DNA of 64,000 nt from Hyparrhenia diplandra (GCA_015847255.1 JADLZK010010876.1:248001-312000), one strand, 5' to 3'; counted from the first letter of the stretch, positions 1 to 12,389 are shown. Numbers and translations: made by a program. The notes: a model not told the origin generated them from the letters alone.

Positions 1-2572
1 TAGGGAGATAACCCTGGATCGTAAAAAAAAAAAAAAAAGATGAATAATTCTCTCTTGTTGTTATCATAAAAAAGAAAAGAAAGAACAAAAAGTTTTTCTC
101 TTTCTCTTTTTAATAAAAAAGCAAGATCATGCTATCAAGTTAGTATGCACCTTCGGGTATTCTTGTCGCTAACCATTTCGGTGGAGATCGATCAAGAAAA
201 TCAAGCGAGGCATCATCGATGCTTGAAAGCGTGGGGCCGACATCAGCAAAAAAAAAACTTTGATGCCCATGGATGGTGGAACACACTCAAAAGGAGAGGG
301 CAGGACTTTGCAGCTTGACTTTTTGCACAAAAGTCCAAGTGTGGGGAAAGATGGTGAAAACCTCAAGTTCCATCTATCAAGGTGTCATATAAAAAAATGA
401 TGGTGAATAGAAGATGATGTCACCCTACCTTGCTAAAAAAAGGAGAAGAAAGAAAAGAATAGGAAAAAAAAGAAAAAAGAAAAAGGATTGAAAAAAAAAA
501 AAAGAAAAAAAAGAGAGTGTTGTCAAAAAAAAAAAACATATATATAGAAAAATATATAAATATATATAATAAGAGAAGAGAGGAGCGAGTTGGCTAGCGT
601 GGTCAAGTTACATACCAAAGTGTTGCCTGACTCCACCCATCATTGATACCACAAGCAAGATGGGTTTGTCTCTCATCCTTTGCTGCTACCATCAAGACCC
701 ATGACCCATACACACGTATATGTGGCCTAGCCTTGAGGAGCACACAGACGAGAGCCATCATGCAACCCGCGGCAAGAACTTCGACGCTTCATCCATAGAT
801 CTTTGCCGGTAAGTATATCCAGGTATGCAAAGGGAAATAAATGTTCACCAACACTCTTCACTTATTTTTGTCTCCATAAAACCAAAACTTTATGCTTCTC
901 ATGTTTATGCCATATGCTCTGGTTTGGGTGTTTTTCACATGTGCGCACATGAGTTACATCCATAGATCTTTTTTAATTGAGCATGGTGCTTAGGTTAAAA
1001 AGATCTCCTTTAATCAAAATTCGACATGATGTTGGATCTTGATTAATGAACTTAGAGCTTTGTTGTCATGATTTATGAGAGTATCTTATGTTGGAGATAA
1101 AGCAAGGCTATGTTTACACTTTGCTTCTTTATGAGCCTTGCTTGAGTGATGATGAGGTGAACAAATAAAAAAATAAAATAAAATAAAATAAAATTATCAC
1201 AATAAAGGCTCCAAGGTATTCATGCCGATAGAGCCATGTGTTTTTCTTCTTTTCCTTTGTTTTCTTCTTTTAAATAAAGCGAGGTACAAGATCAAGTGTG
1301 AGGGAGATCTCTCAAACACAATGAACAAACTTCGAGATCTCCCCAACACAATGCACAATCATCAAGCAATTCATGATCGAGAAGGAAGAGGCAAACAACT
1401 ACCATTAACTCCTTCCTCTTCGAACGGTGGTTTGTGCAAAACTCTCGCTCTCACATCCCACAATAATAAGAATAAAAGAAAGGGGAGAGAAGAGAATGAG
1501 GAAAAAATGAGAGAAGAGGAGATAAACCTTTCAACCCCAAGTTCCTTGTCCTTTTTTTTATGATGACATCAAAAGACAAGCTTGGGGAGCCTCCAACCAC
1601 GCGACCAATCACAACTCAAATCATTACGAGCACAAGCTAGCACAAACATGAAAGGTAAGTAAAGAGCTAGCTTGGGGAGGACTCCAAGAAAGGTAACGTG
1701 TAGCTCACATTTTGATTATATTCTCTATCTTATGAAATGATGAGTTATGCTAAAAAAATAATATCATTCCTATACATATGAGCTATGAAAATGTTTAGAT
1801 TTATTCCCTTGTTGAAATGATGAATAGTTGCTCTGTCTTATGTTTTTCCTATGCCTAGTTTATAATTCGAATTTCTCTAAAGTTTGGGTTTAGTGGCTAA
1901 GTCTAAAAACTCATCCTAAAAACCCCGATTCATGTGGGTTGCATAAGTTCTATCTAGTCTAAGTTGTTGCCAAGTATGATATGGTACAAATAGATTTGCT
2001 ATGATTTCATCCAAGAAAAGAAACTAGACATCCAGGGAATCTAATTTGAAAGAAAAGAGAAAAGATATGGGCTAATGCCAAAAAAAGAAAGAAGAAAACA
2101 AGATGAAAAATGGACATGTGTCCGAGGGCGAGTAGAGTCCACATCTCCAAAAAAAAAAAAGAGAGAAAAAGAAAGAGAGGAAATAAGAGACAAAAGTCCA
2201 GGAGTAGAGCCCACCTCTCTAAAATATATATATAGCAATAAAGCCCATACTTTCTCAAAAAACAAATATAATCTAAATAAATAAATCACGGATAAAAAGT
2301 TGATCGAAAGGATGAATGATAAGTATTTCTGTTATAACCGTTCTATCCGGCAACCGCCCAAGACTTTGAGAAAAGCTAAAAAGCCCCCCGCCACGATGAA
2401 AGGTAATAAAGGGCGGGAAAAAGATGTGCCATTTTATTCAAACTTTAGTAGAAAATCTTATTATAACCCCGGCACTTGTGAAACGTAATCGGCATAGTAG
2501 CAACTCCCGATCAACAACCAAGTACTTATCTTTTTGCTCGAGGACGCGCAAAAGGGTAAGCTTGTGGGAGTT
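1..2572 (+). other. 3' non-coding spacer of Athila-like element A
   Basis: This AT- and purine-rich stretch has many poly-A and AAG/GA runs and no credible gene. It ends in a polypurine-tract-like sequence (GGTAAGCTTGTGGGAG, about 2556-2570) immediately before an LTR that starts TGTTGAC. The layout matches the long 3' spacers of elements C and D further along. It shares with them a GATGAATAGTTGCTC block (about 1820), internal AGCTTGGGGAG motifs (about 1579 and 1669) and the palindromic GGACA..TGTCC module (2112-2148, weaker copy 2189-2220). The coding part of this element would lie left of the window. The assignment to an Athila-like element is inferred from these shared blocks. Confidence 0.6.
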
Positions 2573-3896
2573 TGTTGACTGGTCACCAACGACATATTTT
2601 TCCGTCAACTTACTACCATAAAGGGAGTAAAACTATACCTTTTATACTCATATACATTTACAACTAATATATTTCCACTTGTAGTGTGCAAATTATTATT
2701 GTGCAGATTTATATAAGAAACAAGTGGAAAATTCACCAAAAGGCGCCTCCCCCGAAAGCGCATTCATGAAGAACATCAAGCCCAAGGGAGAAATGGACCA
2801 AACACGCGAACCGGGGCGAGCCAACGCCGCCCCTACAACTTTTCAGCCCAACAACGCCACCCCGCCGAAGCCCGAGCCGGCCGGCCCGGCGGGGGCGCAC
2901 CACCCAGTGCGGCCGCATTACCCTACCGAGGCGGCTCGCCCGCCCGGGAGGCGGTTTGTTACCTTCCATAACGGGCACTACCGACGTTGGATGGTCGGTT
3001 TGGCGATTTAGAAGGTATTCCTAGGTCGGTTTTTCTCCTTCCATGTGGGGATGGCCATCTTCCAAAGAGCCCCTCTCCTCTACCTATAAAAGGAGGCTCT
3101 CTCCCCTCATTCAACACATATCATTCCAAGGAAGAGTCTCTCCCTCTCCTCTAAGAGAGCTCTCCCTCTACTCCACTCCTTCACTCCAATGGGCTTAGGC
3201 CCTCATTAGTAGTTGAGAGATGGGCGGAGGAGAGATGTGAAGGGCCGAGAGCGGGAAGTGCCGGACTTGTCGGTGTCTCCCCAATCTTGTACCTCGGTGG
3301 ATTCAGACTTGGCTCCTTAACGGGATCTTGGCTAAGTAAGCTTCCACGATTCTGATAATCTTTATTGTCTTTTGTTTATCCATGATTTATCTACTTGTTT
3401 GAGGGATCGGTAGTCATTCCTTGGGGCGGAACTCTAGTGGTGGAACCCTTTGACTGGGGATCCCGGCAAACACTAGAGTGATAATCACTAGCGTAGACAT
3501 GGTATTTGGGCTAGCGGTTTTCTACCTTTTGCGGTGCATCCCACGGTTGAGGGGGTAGGCGGCTTGTTCGTGACAAGCCTTGTCCGTCCCCTTGAAATCC
3601 CTCCATGTTCGGGCCTGTGTAGAGCTAATTGCCGGACACTTTGCCCCGGTTGGGCGTGGGCGGTGCCTGGCGAACAAGTAGCTCTAGAGACCGGCTACTC
3701 ATAGACACTAAAGGTGCAGGATCCTTCTCGCTAATCCTCCCCATCTTTGGCCGTGTGTGTCCTTGGGTGAACTAGTTAGGAGAGAGTACATCCGTTCCCC
3801 GTGGAAAATACGATACCTCGAATATTTCCGGTGAAAGCTACAACGACAATTCCGTGCGCTTGCGGATTTATCCGTATGCGTTAAGAAACGTCAACA
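2573..3896 (+). repeat. LTR of element A
   Basis: The LTR is about 1.32 kb and bounded by the inverted termini TGTTGAC and GTCAACA. A TATA-like CTATAAAAGG lies near 3084. A PPT-like tract abuts it on the left and a degenerate tRNA-Asp-type primer site (GGCGTTGCCGGGGA) on the right. The same LTR therefore works as a 3' LTR for the left internal region and a 5' LTR for the right one. The small ORF inside it (2724-3011) is proline-rich and unlikely to be coding. Confidence 0.75.
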
Positions 3897-3902
3897 AGCT
3901 TT

Positions 3903-3918
3903 TCGGCGTTGCCGGGGA
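3903..3918 (+). other. Primer-binding site of element A
   Basis: CGGCGTTGCCGGGGA lies 7 bases after the LTR end. It resembles the complement of the 3' end of plant tRNA-Asp(GUC), TGGCGCCGTTGCCGGGGA, with some bases lost. Confidence 0.6.
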
Positions 3919-4011
3919 ACCGCTATTGCTATTATCTTGAACTAATTAGTGAGTCCTCAGTATCTATCCTAAAAAAAAAATCAAAATAGTTATTTATTTT
4001 CTTTTTCTAAA

Positions 4012-4165
4012 ATGAAGCCAACCAATCAATTTCAAAATCTTTTCGCTTCAACGGAGGAGTTCACAGAGCCACATTCTTTTTCAAAACCAAAACTTTCATC
4101 CGGCTACGAACTCCATCCATATTTAAAATCCATTGTTCGGGGCAGACCCTTTCTCGGGCGAGGAC
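4012..4165 (+). pseudogene. Athila-type gag, 5' stub
   Basis: An ATG after a short A-rich leader opens a frame containing KPKLSSGYELHPYLKSIV. This resembles the ELKPALINMVQ block at the start of the Athila gag domain in elements C and D. A following PFSGEDP is readable only after a frame change near 4133. At about 4166 the sequence switches to a different gag type (Tat), so only about 50 codons survive. The protein would have been the capsid precursor of element A. Confidence 0.55.
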
Positions 4166-5376
4166 CCCGGTGGAGCAACGAGACCAACGAGGCAGCCCCC
4201 TTGCACCTCTTCGGGCACAAGCGGGAGCTGCACCTCGCAATCGCACAGATGCGAGCTCCAACGGCTACGGGCCGAGCTACAAGTCCTACAAAGGGAGAAA
4301 GAAAGAAGGGTCGGCACACTCGCCCGGCGCAAAGGATTCAGGAAGCATCGGCGCAGCGGGCCGAGCTTAGGCAGCAGATGGCCTTGCTACAAGCGGAGAT
4401 TCTCAGCTTACCCGTTTTGCCTCAGCCGGAAACCGCACTCCCCTCCGTGCACACCGCAAGCCTTGGTGCCACTCGTGCTCAGTTGCCTCACCTGGCACCA
4501 ACTGCACCGATAGTGCCTTCTGTCGACCAATGCCGTGGCCTTCGACCCAAGATCACCACTGCCCGAGGGGCTTCACGCACCACGTGGCCTGCAAGATACA
4601 AGCCCATCCAACTGCCGCGGTTCAATGGGCGGGACCAACCCGCACCAATTCATTATGAGCTACGAGGCAGCCATAGCGTCGGGCGGGGGCGACACCGCAT
4701 TTCCTGCCAAGTCTTTCATAATCGCCGCCGAAGGAGACGCTCTATCTTGGTACACGATGTGTACTCCTGGGAAAATCTACGTGACAAAATCCTGGCGAAC
4801 TTCAAGGGCTACGTCGAAGAGTCACTAACCTCCATGGATCTCTTCCAGTGTAAGCAAGGGCAGAATGAGCCGCTCAAGGACTACTTCCAGCGATACTTGC
4901 AAATTAAGGCGAAGACACCCGATGTCCCGGACGAAGTCGCCATAGACGCGGCGATAAAAGGCTTGCGCATAGGGCAGTTCGCTTCGTACCTTGCACGGAA
5001 GAGGCCGACCACCATGCAGCAGTTATGTGAACAGTTCAAAAAATGGGGCAAGTTCGACAGCGACTACCGCAAGAGGTTGGAGGAACAAAATCAAAATAGG
5101 CAGCCATTAAGGGGCATCCAGAGGGGAGCGCAAGGTGCGGGGAGCTAGACGGGGCAAGGCCAGAGCAACCAAGTGTTCACGGTAGATGCCAAGGACGGAG
5201 GCAACCAAAATCAACCGAGGCCCGCACCAGTGAATCAAGCCCCTTCCCAAAAGCAGCCCCAAGCCAAGCCGCAGGGCCAGGGAAACAATTGGCCCAAAAG
5301 ACCGAGGAAACAGTATTGTGTAATCCATGGAGAGGAGCAAGGCCATATATCTAGGGAGTGCCCGGAGCTCCAATAG
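4166..5376 (+). pseudogene. Tat-type gag (nucleocapsid precursor), broken
   Basis: A coiled-coil-like N-terminal part rich in Arg, Gln, Leu and Glu (about 4200-4420, frames mixed) is followed by the retrotransposon gag core. The core is best seen at 4760-5080, with WENLRDKILANFKGY, LKDYFQRYLQIKAK and AIKGLRIGQFASYL. A Cys/His cluster, CVIHGEEQGHISREC, lies at about 5317-5361 and may be the nucleocapsid zinc knuckle. A stop at about 5146 and several frame changes break the gene. Family assignment rests on the gag core and on the downstream pol type. Confidence 0.7.
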
Positions 5377-5658
5377 GCAAGGGAAAGAGCAAAGTACAAA
5401 GGTGGTCAGGGGCCGGCAGCACCCTCCGCACCACCAGCAGCCCTCCCAAGGGAAATAAACCATACTTTCATGCCTTATCAGCTGCGCCACCCAAACCCGC
5501 CCCCGCCACCGACCTTGCAAGTACTACCCTTACCGTATCACAATCCCGCTCCGCCCCATCAACACCCTCAGAGCTCCTACTATCCAAGTTTTTTGCCGGC
5601 TTGACGATCACACCCAACTCCTCCAAGCCCACTAGTTAACCGCACCACGGAGCCGAGT

Positions 5659-6723
5659 GTGTCTTACCCCGACACGGGAGCGTCTCACATTACCTACACG
5701 AGGCGGGGACAGCCTCAACATTCTCAAGACCATGTCGGGTGGTTTTCAAAACCCACCCCAACCAAATGTTCGCCCCCCCTCCTTCACATTCGTAGGGGAC
5801 CTCAACCCAAGAATGAACCAAACCACGAGAATCAAGTAAACGTACACGCCCCTCTACCGACCATTGGTATGATACTCCCCATAGCAGGAGGTTCCTCCAC
5901 CGGCTTTGAATCAAAGAGGCAAAAGAGAGACCACCTTAGGTTGGTAAACAACGTGGCAGTACAGGCACCGTTCAAGCACGACAGTTGGTCCAAGGTCCCC
6001 ATAACCTTCGCAGAAGAAGATATGCAGCTAGAAAGCTACCCCCACATTGATGCAATGGTGATCAAGGCCAACATAGCAGCATGGGGGATCAACAGAATTC
6101 TAGTGGATTCGGGAAGTTCTGCAGACATCCTGTTCGTAAGTACCTTCGACCAAATGAAGCTTAGCAGGGGCCAACTACAACCCTCGAAATCACCGCTCAT
6201 AGGATTTGGAGGGGCGCATTCAAGCCCGGGCAAGATCTCACTTCCCATGTCCTTCGGGGATCAGGAGGTAGCAAGAACAGAATACATCACCTTCGACGTA
6301 GTAGACCTGTACTACCCCTACAACGCCATACTCGGTCGAGGGTTCACCAACAAGTTTAATGCCGTCATCCACATGGGGTATCTGTGCATGAAAATACCGG
6401 CCTTGCATGGGGTGATAAAGGTAAACGGCAGCCAAAAGGATGCAAGGAACATAGAGAGAGCAATATACAAGGCTAACCGCAATGTGAATGCAGTAGAAAA
6501 GATAAGCAAAGCAGATGAACCCCCAGATATGCCAAAGGGGAAGACAGACCTTGCCCGCCAAGAGCAAACGAAGAAAGTGTGCCTCGACCAAGCACTCCCC
6601 GACCAGAAAGTAATGATCAGCGCTAACTTAGCCCCAAAAGAAGAGCAAGACCTCCTAGAAACCTTGGACAAAAACAAAGGCATCTTTGCATGGTCGTGCG
6701 AGCGGCAGACCTCAAAGGAGTGA
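5659..6723 (+). pseudogene. Aspartic protease region of element B
   Basis: The 354-codon open frame contains the retropepsin active site ILVDSGSSADILF at about 6097-6135. The characteristic Tat-type stretch ITFDVVDLYYPYNAILGRGF follows at about 6286-6345. It would process the Gag-Pol polyprotein. The end of the frame (about 6550-6720) begins the linker into reverse transcriptase. The residue after the catalytic Asp is Ser, which is usual in this lineage. The frame is open but isolated between broken gag and RT. Confidence 0.75.
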
Positions 6724-8058
6724 GCAGGGACATTATCAAGCACACCTTAGACTTAAATGAGAACATGCACCCAAGAAAGCAAAAGCAGAGGAAAATGTCC
6801 GACGAAAGAATTATGGCAGCCAAAGCAGAGGTCCAGAAACTATTAGATGCAAACATAATACGAGAAGTTAAATACCCCGAAAGTGGTCGGGCAAATGTAG
6901 TCATGGTACCCAAGAAAGATGATAAGTGGAGGATGTGCATAGACTTCATGGATCTGAACAAAGCGTGCTAGAAAGACCCGTTCCCCTTACCTTTAATAGA
7001 TACCTCGGTCGACAGAGCCGCGGGGTGCCAGAGGTTTTCTCTCTTGGACTGTTTCGCGGATATCACCAAGTGTGGTTGAACCCCCAAGGTGAAGAAAAAA
7101 CGAGCTTCACAACTCCCTTCGGCACTTACTGCTTCAAGAGAATGGCGGAGGGACTGAAGAACGCAGGGGCCTCCTTCGCGAGAATGATGAAGAAGGTCCT
7201 TCACAAGAATGAGGAAGAAAGTCCCAAGCAAGATAACGTTATAGCCTATGTGGACGACATCGTCATAATGAGCAAGAAGGACTCCGATCATATCAAGGAC
7301 CTCAAGACACCTTCGCCAAATTAAGAAAGGGGCCATTGCTCAAACTCAACCCGAGAAAAAGTGTGTCTTCGGAGTAACCAAGGGAAAGATGTTAGGCTAC
7401 ATAGTCGATCTTGAAGGCATCAAAGCAAACCCTGAGAAAACTAAGGCAATCTTAGAGATGAGAGAGCCTACGTCTAAGAAGGAAGTACAGAGGTTGACGG
7501 GCAGAATCGCAGCTCTCAACAGATTCATATCTAAATCAGTAGAAAGGAGTCTCCCATTCTTCAAGGCACTCGGAAGGGGTGAGAAAGTAAGTTGGGGTCC
7601 CAAGCAATCGGAGGCATTCGCAAGCTCAAGGAGCACCTAACCACAGAACTATCAATAACGGTTCCAGAATCAGAAGCTCCACTCCTGTTGTACGTGGCAG
7701 CCTCGCCACATGCAGTAAGTGCGGTTCCCATAGTGGAAACCCAAGAAGGAACCCAACTCGTTCAAAAGCCAGTATACTATGTATCTGAGGCTCTATCTGG
7801 CTCAAAACTGAACTACACAGAAATTGAGAAAATCGCCTACGTTGTACTATCGGCGTCGAGGAAGCTAAAACATTACTTCCAAGCGCATGAGATCACCTGT
7901 CCCAACATCACAACCGCTCGGTGAGGTGTTGAAAAACAAAGAAGCCTCGGGAAGGATAGGAAAATGGGCAGCCGAACTCTCTCAGTATGAGATCACGTAC
8001 ACACCAAGGACGGCGTTAAAGTCCCAAGTCCTTGTCGACTTCGTGGCAGATTGGACAC
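6724..8058 (+). pseudogene. Reverse transcriptase and first RNase H of element B
   Basis: Recognisable blocks appear in several frames. They are VMVPKKDDKWRMCIDFMDLN (about 6903-6962), a catalytic YVDDIVIMSKK (about 7247-7280), the thumb/connection GYIVDLEGIKANPEKTKAI (about 7394-7450) and RNase H with QKPVYYVSEALSG followed by SASRKLKHYFQAH (about 7762-7890). Together these are the polymerase that copies element RNA into DNA. There is an in-frame stop after LNKAC (about 6969) and further frame changes. The end (about 8050, VADWT) is cut by the insertion of element C and resumes at 17371. Confidence 0.8.
8054..8058. other. Target-site duplication of element C, left copy (GACAC)
   Basis: GACAC at 8054-8058 is repeated at 17371-17375 directly after the 3' LTR. 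Collapsing the pair rejoins the B reading frame (a Trp-Thr codon pair followed by Pro-Gln). Confidence 0.8.
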
Positions 8059-9847
8059 TCGATTGACACTTGTTATATCATAAAAATTTCAAATTATTTA
8101 ACATGAAATAAGGGCTCAAGTCAAAGGTTAAACATAAGTCTAGGGGTCTAATTAACATAATTCCATGAGTTTTGGTATTCTATGACTTTCGAGGGGACTT
8201 GATAGGAAAATGTAGAGAATAATGGAGAAGGTTCGAATATACAAGACATATACAAGACAAATAAAGACCAAACTTATCCGTGAAGCAACTCAACCCAAAA
8301 AGTGGACTAAAACATTCTAGAAGATACCACGGGACACCGAGGAGAAGGCGGGAAGGCGAGGTGGATGCCACTGGGCGCCGCCCCGATTGCCACAAATAGG
8401 CCGGCCGCCGGGTGGGGTCACCCATCGACCTCACATTTTTATGTCGGTTTACCACCGACCTTGAGGTTGTATCTACACCGTTGTTGAAGGTCGGTTTGAT
8501 CCAAGGGTTGATGTTCATCGCCAAGTACTATATAAGAAGACCGGTGACCACGAGGTCGATAACAATTTCATTATCAATCATATTCATCCAAGTCCGGCAA
8601 GTCTAGACCTAAGCCCTAGTTCATACTAGAAGTAGATTAGCTACATAACTAGTTCTAGTTGAAGATCAAGTTCATCTTGAGTTCACGATAGTCAAGAAGT
8701 AGCAAGGATCGTTCTTGAGACTTCTCTCTTGTATTCAATCTGTAAGTTCACTTATATTTAGAATATAATTGTTATGACTTTGATCTTTATAATTATTATA
8801 TTCTTGTTGATATGTGTTTATGCTTGCTATGATTATATGTTTAGTTTAGTAAGATTTATTTATATTTTATGCATGGAATTGTATAGCATCCATATAGATG
8901 ATCACTATGTGGGTGATAACCATTGTGTAAACGTGGTGTTTATACAACGTTTATACGCAATTGCACCCTACATTGCGGGTCGTGTGTGGTAGATCGCGGG
9001 GGGTGACAGCCCTTTTGAGTCCTTTTGGAGTCCACCCTCCCGAATGTAGGACACGTCGAGCTTTTAATTACGATGATGAATAAGTTTAGTCCTTGCTTGT
9101 CATTAGTAATGCTTGCCATGTGTAGAAGTAATCCAACCTTGCCATGATAGCTAGATGTATTGCACTAATTGTAGTATTCATTGACATATATTATTAGGAG
9201 TATCTTAGGAATATTCATTCTAGTCTAATTTATAACATGTTAATCGCTTGTATGATATTAGTGGCATAGGCTAATCTTAGACTTGGACATTTATCATTAT
9301 TATAATTATCTTTATCCTGTGACTTATCCTATTGAGTTATGTTTGATGCTCATGGCTACTCTGCATTATAATATTGTAAAGTGAATGATCTCATAAATAA
9401 ATCATAATATAAATCATTAGATAGTTCTTATCTCTCTACCTTTCCATAGACTCCCTTTCCTGTGGTAAAATATAAATACGATACGGATTACTCCGGTGAA
9501 GTGCTACAATTGGTATTTCTATACGTAAACTTGCGAGATATCATGTTCAATCTTTTATCAAGGCCAATCTATAAATACCATGCCCGCATTTCTTTGAGCG
9601 TTATTGCTAGGGTGACAGACTAGTGTATAGGTAATGCCTAGAAATGAGTGGTATACCTTGAGTTCATATCTGGTGAGATTAATTCCACTATGGATAATGT
9701 GGCTAAGCTACATCCCACTACTAACACCGCCTAACCGCTTTGTTGGATTATGAGGTTAATCCCATATCCAAGCTAACATGATTAGATAGATATCCCATAT
9801 ATATTTCTCTCGCCTTCCTAATAAGGATCGTGTTAGAAATATCAACA
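8059..9847 (+). repeat. 5' LTR of element C
   Basis: This LTR pairs with 15586-17370 and is nearly identical along most of its length. The pair ends in ATATCAACA. The first bases here read TCGATTGACAC where the 3' copy has TGTTGACAC. The TATA box ACTATATAAG lies near 8527. Differences from the other copy are concentrated in the GC-rich part at about 8330-8420. Confidence 0.85.
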
Positions 9848-9855
9848 AGAATTTC

Positions 9856-9873
9856 GGGCGCCATTGCCGGGGA
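9856..9873 (+). other. Primer-binding site of element C
   Basis: GGGCGCCATTGCCGGGGA lies 8 bases after the LTR. It matches the complement of the plant tRNA-Asp(GUC) 3' end except for two positions, which fits Athila-type priming. Confidence 0.75.
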
Positions 9874-10254
9874 AGGCGTAGTCTATCAGAAAAATAAATT
9901 TTTCTTGACTTTTGTTTTTCAAAACTTTCCTAGTTTGGGAGAGCATAGTCAATATCTTAATTTCGAAAATGTGTTTCAAAACTTTAAAAGTTTTTTCTAG
10001 AAAACTTCTTTCCAGCTTTTCTCTAGTTTGGAAGGGTATTAGCTAAGACTTAGACAGAGTTATTCCTAATTAAGTTGGTATTGTTTTCGACTTACTAGTT
10101 AGAAAGGGTGCTAACCGAAAATCCTATAAACACATCACATAAGGAAACAAAGAGATCACTTTACATCACCTAATGCATTGAGAACCCATTATCACATACT
10201 CAAACAGGTTCAACCCTGTTTTTTATTTTGTTTTTATCTTTTGCGGGGAGTTGT

Positions 10255-11660
10255 ATGAATAGAAATCTTCGAGAAAATTTTATTGAAGATCCCGAAAAAT
10301 TAATCGAGGCGGGCAAAAGCAAATCTCGAGACAAACTCCAGCTCCTACATTACCATCATCATCATCATCATCATCCGAGACACCAAAGTCTGAATTGAAT
10401 TGGGAGTTAATCAAGTTACTAGAAATTTGACATCCGAATTTGAAGCTATGGCAAACAAGACACTTCATGAATTTTCAGCTCCTACCACGGACAATATTCT
10501 TGTTGGACCGAAGGTAGAGGTTGGAGATAATGGCTTTGAACTTAAGCCAGGGCTCATTAATATGGTGCAATCAAGTCAGTTTTGTGGAAAGGCACATGAA
10601 GATACTAGTGCTCATCTCCAACACTTTACGGAGATCTGCGGCACATTCACTATGAAGGATGTATCCAAGGATGCAATCTTGCTTCGTCTTTTTCCATTCT
10701 CACTATTGGGAAGAGCTAAGCAATGGTTTTATGCTATAAAAGATAAGAATACAACATGGGATATATGTTCCACGGCCTTTCTTGCAAAGTTCTTTCCGAT
10801 AGGCAAGACAAATGCCTTAAGGGGAAGATATCAAATTTTCAACAACGGCATGATGATGAAGTCCCCGAAGCATGGGAGCGTTTTCAAGAATATATTTCAG
10901 AATGTCCACACCATGGGATGGAGAAGTGGCTGTTGATGCAGACTTTCTATCATGGGCTTGTTTCGGTGCTCGTGAAACTATGGATCTTTGCAGTTTGGTG
11001 GTGCTTTCTTATCACTTACAATTACAAATGCTACTGAGCTTGTGGAGAAGATGGCTTCCAACCAAGGTTGGAGTGAAGAACGTCAAACTTCGCAAGAGGG
11101 GAATGCACCGGCTTAAAGAAGTAGATATGCTATCGCTAAAATGGATCTTATCATGAAGAAGCTAGAAGAAAGGGAATCTCAACCCAAGGCAGTGATGCAA
11201 ATCCAAGATTCATGCATGACATGTGAAGAATGTGGAAACTTAGGCCACTTTGGAAGAAATTGTCCAGAGATCATGGAGGATATTAATTTCATCAATAACA
11301 ACAATAATAATTTCCGTCCTCGGTAGAATCAAGGTTGGAACCAACAGAGGCCCAACTATCGAGTAATTATCAAGGCAATTACTAAGGTAACAATCAAGGT
11401 AACAATTTCAATACTTATCAACCTTCTTTGAGAGATTTAGTTGTTAACCAAGGAAAAACTATGGAGAATCTGTCCAAGAAAGATAGCAACTAATGACAAA
11501 GCTCTTGAGCTTATCAACACTAAATGCGGAGAGTTTTTCTTGACTATCAAGAATCGGACACATTTTAATAAGATGATAGAATCTCAGATTTCTCAATTAT
11601 CTGTTTCACTAACCACACGGGGAAAGATTCGGGGCAACCGGAAGAATTAGAAAGCGCAAA
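10255..11660 (+). pseudogene. Athila-type gag of element C
   Basis: The ATG at 10255 opens MNRNLRENFIEDPEK, matching the start of the element D gag. A CAT microsatellite (about 10354-10374, a seven-His run) follows, and the frame is lost soon after. The gag core then reads FELKPGLINMVQSSQFCGKA, EICGTFTMKDVSKDAILLRL and LGRAKQWFYA (10530-10740). A CCHC knuckle, CEECGNLGHFGRNC, is at about 11224-11265, followed by an Asn-rich tail. Gag would form the virus-like particle. Several frameshifts (about 10380, 10850-10940 and 11050) break it. Confidence 0.75.
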
Positions 11661-11739
11661 TCTTGTCGATATCTATAATGCAGGTCGTTACTAGAGAGAC
11701 CTCGGGAAGTTGTTGGTTAGATGACTCAATGCCATCTAA

Positions 11740-12207
11740 AAGGAAGATCCGGGAAGACCGGTCATTACAATCAAAATTGGACACCTCACATTCAACAATG
11801 CTCTACGTGATTTTGGCTCAAGCGTCAACATAATACCTAAGGTAATTTATGAGAAGCTTTATAGTGAACCACTTTGGAAAACAAATATGTGCTTGCGGCT
11901 TGCGAGATCAATCAATTTGTTATCGAGGGGATCCTTGAAGATGTATGTGTGGGAATCGAAACTCTTATGTCCCGCCAGACTTTGCGGTTGTAGATCTTTG
12001 GAAGAAATGAAAGAGCACCAATCATACTCGGAAGACCATTCTTATGCTCAGCTAAAGCTATTATCTATGCAGATAAGTGCAAAAAATTATTTTCAATATA
12101 AAGGGAAGAAAGAGAAATTCACTTTCAAAGACAAGGTATACACCTCTCTTACTTATCCTCAAGGTAATAATCATTATATTCTAGAGCGAGAAGATGGAAC
12201 CTTATAA
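11740..12207 (+). pseudogene. First protease-like domain (PR1) of element C
   Basis: The region begins with GRPVITIKIG and the retropepsin-like active site DFGSSVN (DFGSS codons from about 11809). It ends with the flap/C-terminal block PIILGRPFL and AKAIIYAD (about 12018-12080). The usual D-[ST]-G is D-F-G here, as in the first domain of element D. Frame changes occur near 11900 and 11990. The role is Gag processing, by homology. It is followed within 200 bp by a second domain of the same kind. Confidence 0.65.
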
Positions 12208-12389
12208 TCGAGAATAGAAGGAGGAATCGAGAATCGAGAATAAGAACAAGATGGCACAACCTACAAAGGTAATGGTAGTGAATAAAATCAAATCTTATAA
12301 TGAACATTTATTGCGGTCTCAATGCTACGTCGGCAAGATGATCAGTACACCTACTATTCATTGCTCTATTAATCGATTGGAATTTTTAT

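Noticed and set aside
1222..1563. ORF of 113 codons in the spacer of element A
   Set aside because: Low-complexity A/G-rich composition in a non-coding spacer. No homologue is seen in the spacers of C or D.
2724..3011. Pro-rich ORF of 95 codons
   Set aside because: It lies inside the LTR of element A, overlaps an opposite-strand ORF of similar length, and has no domain.
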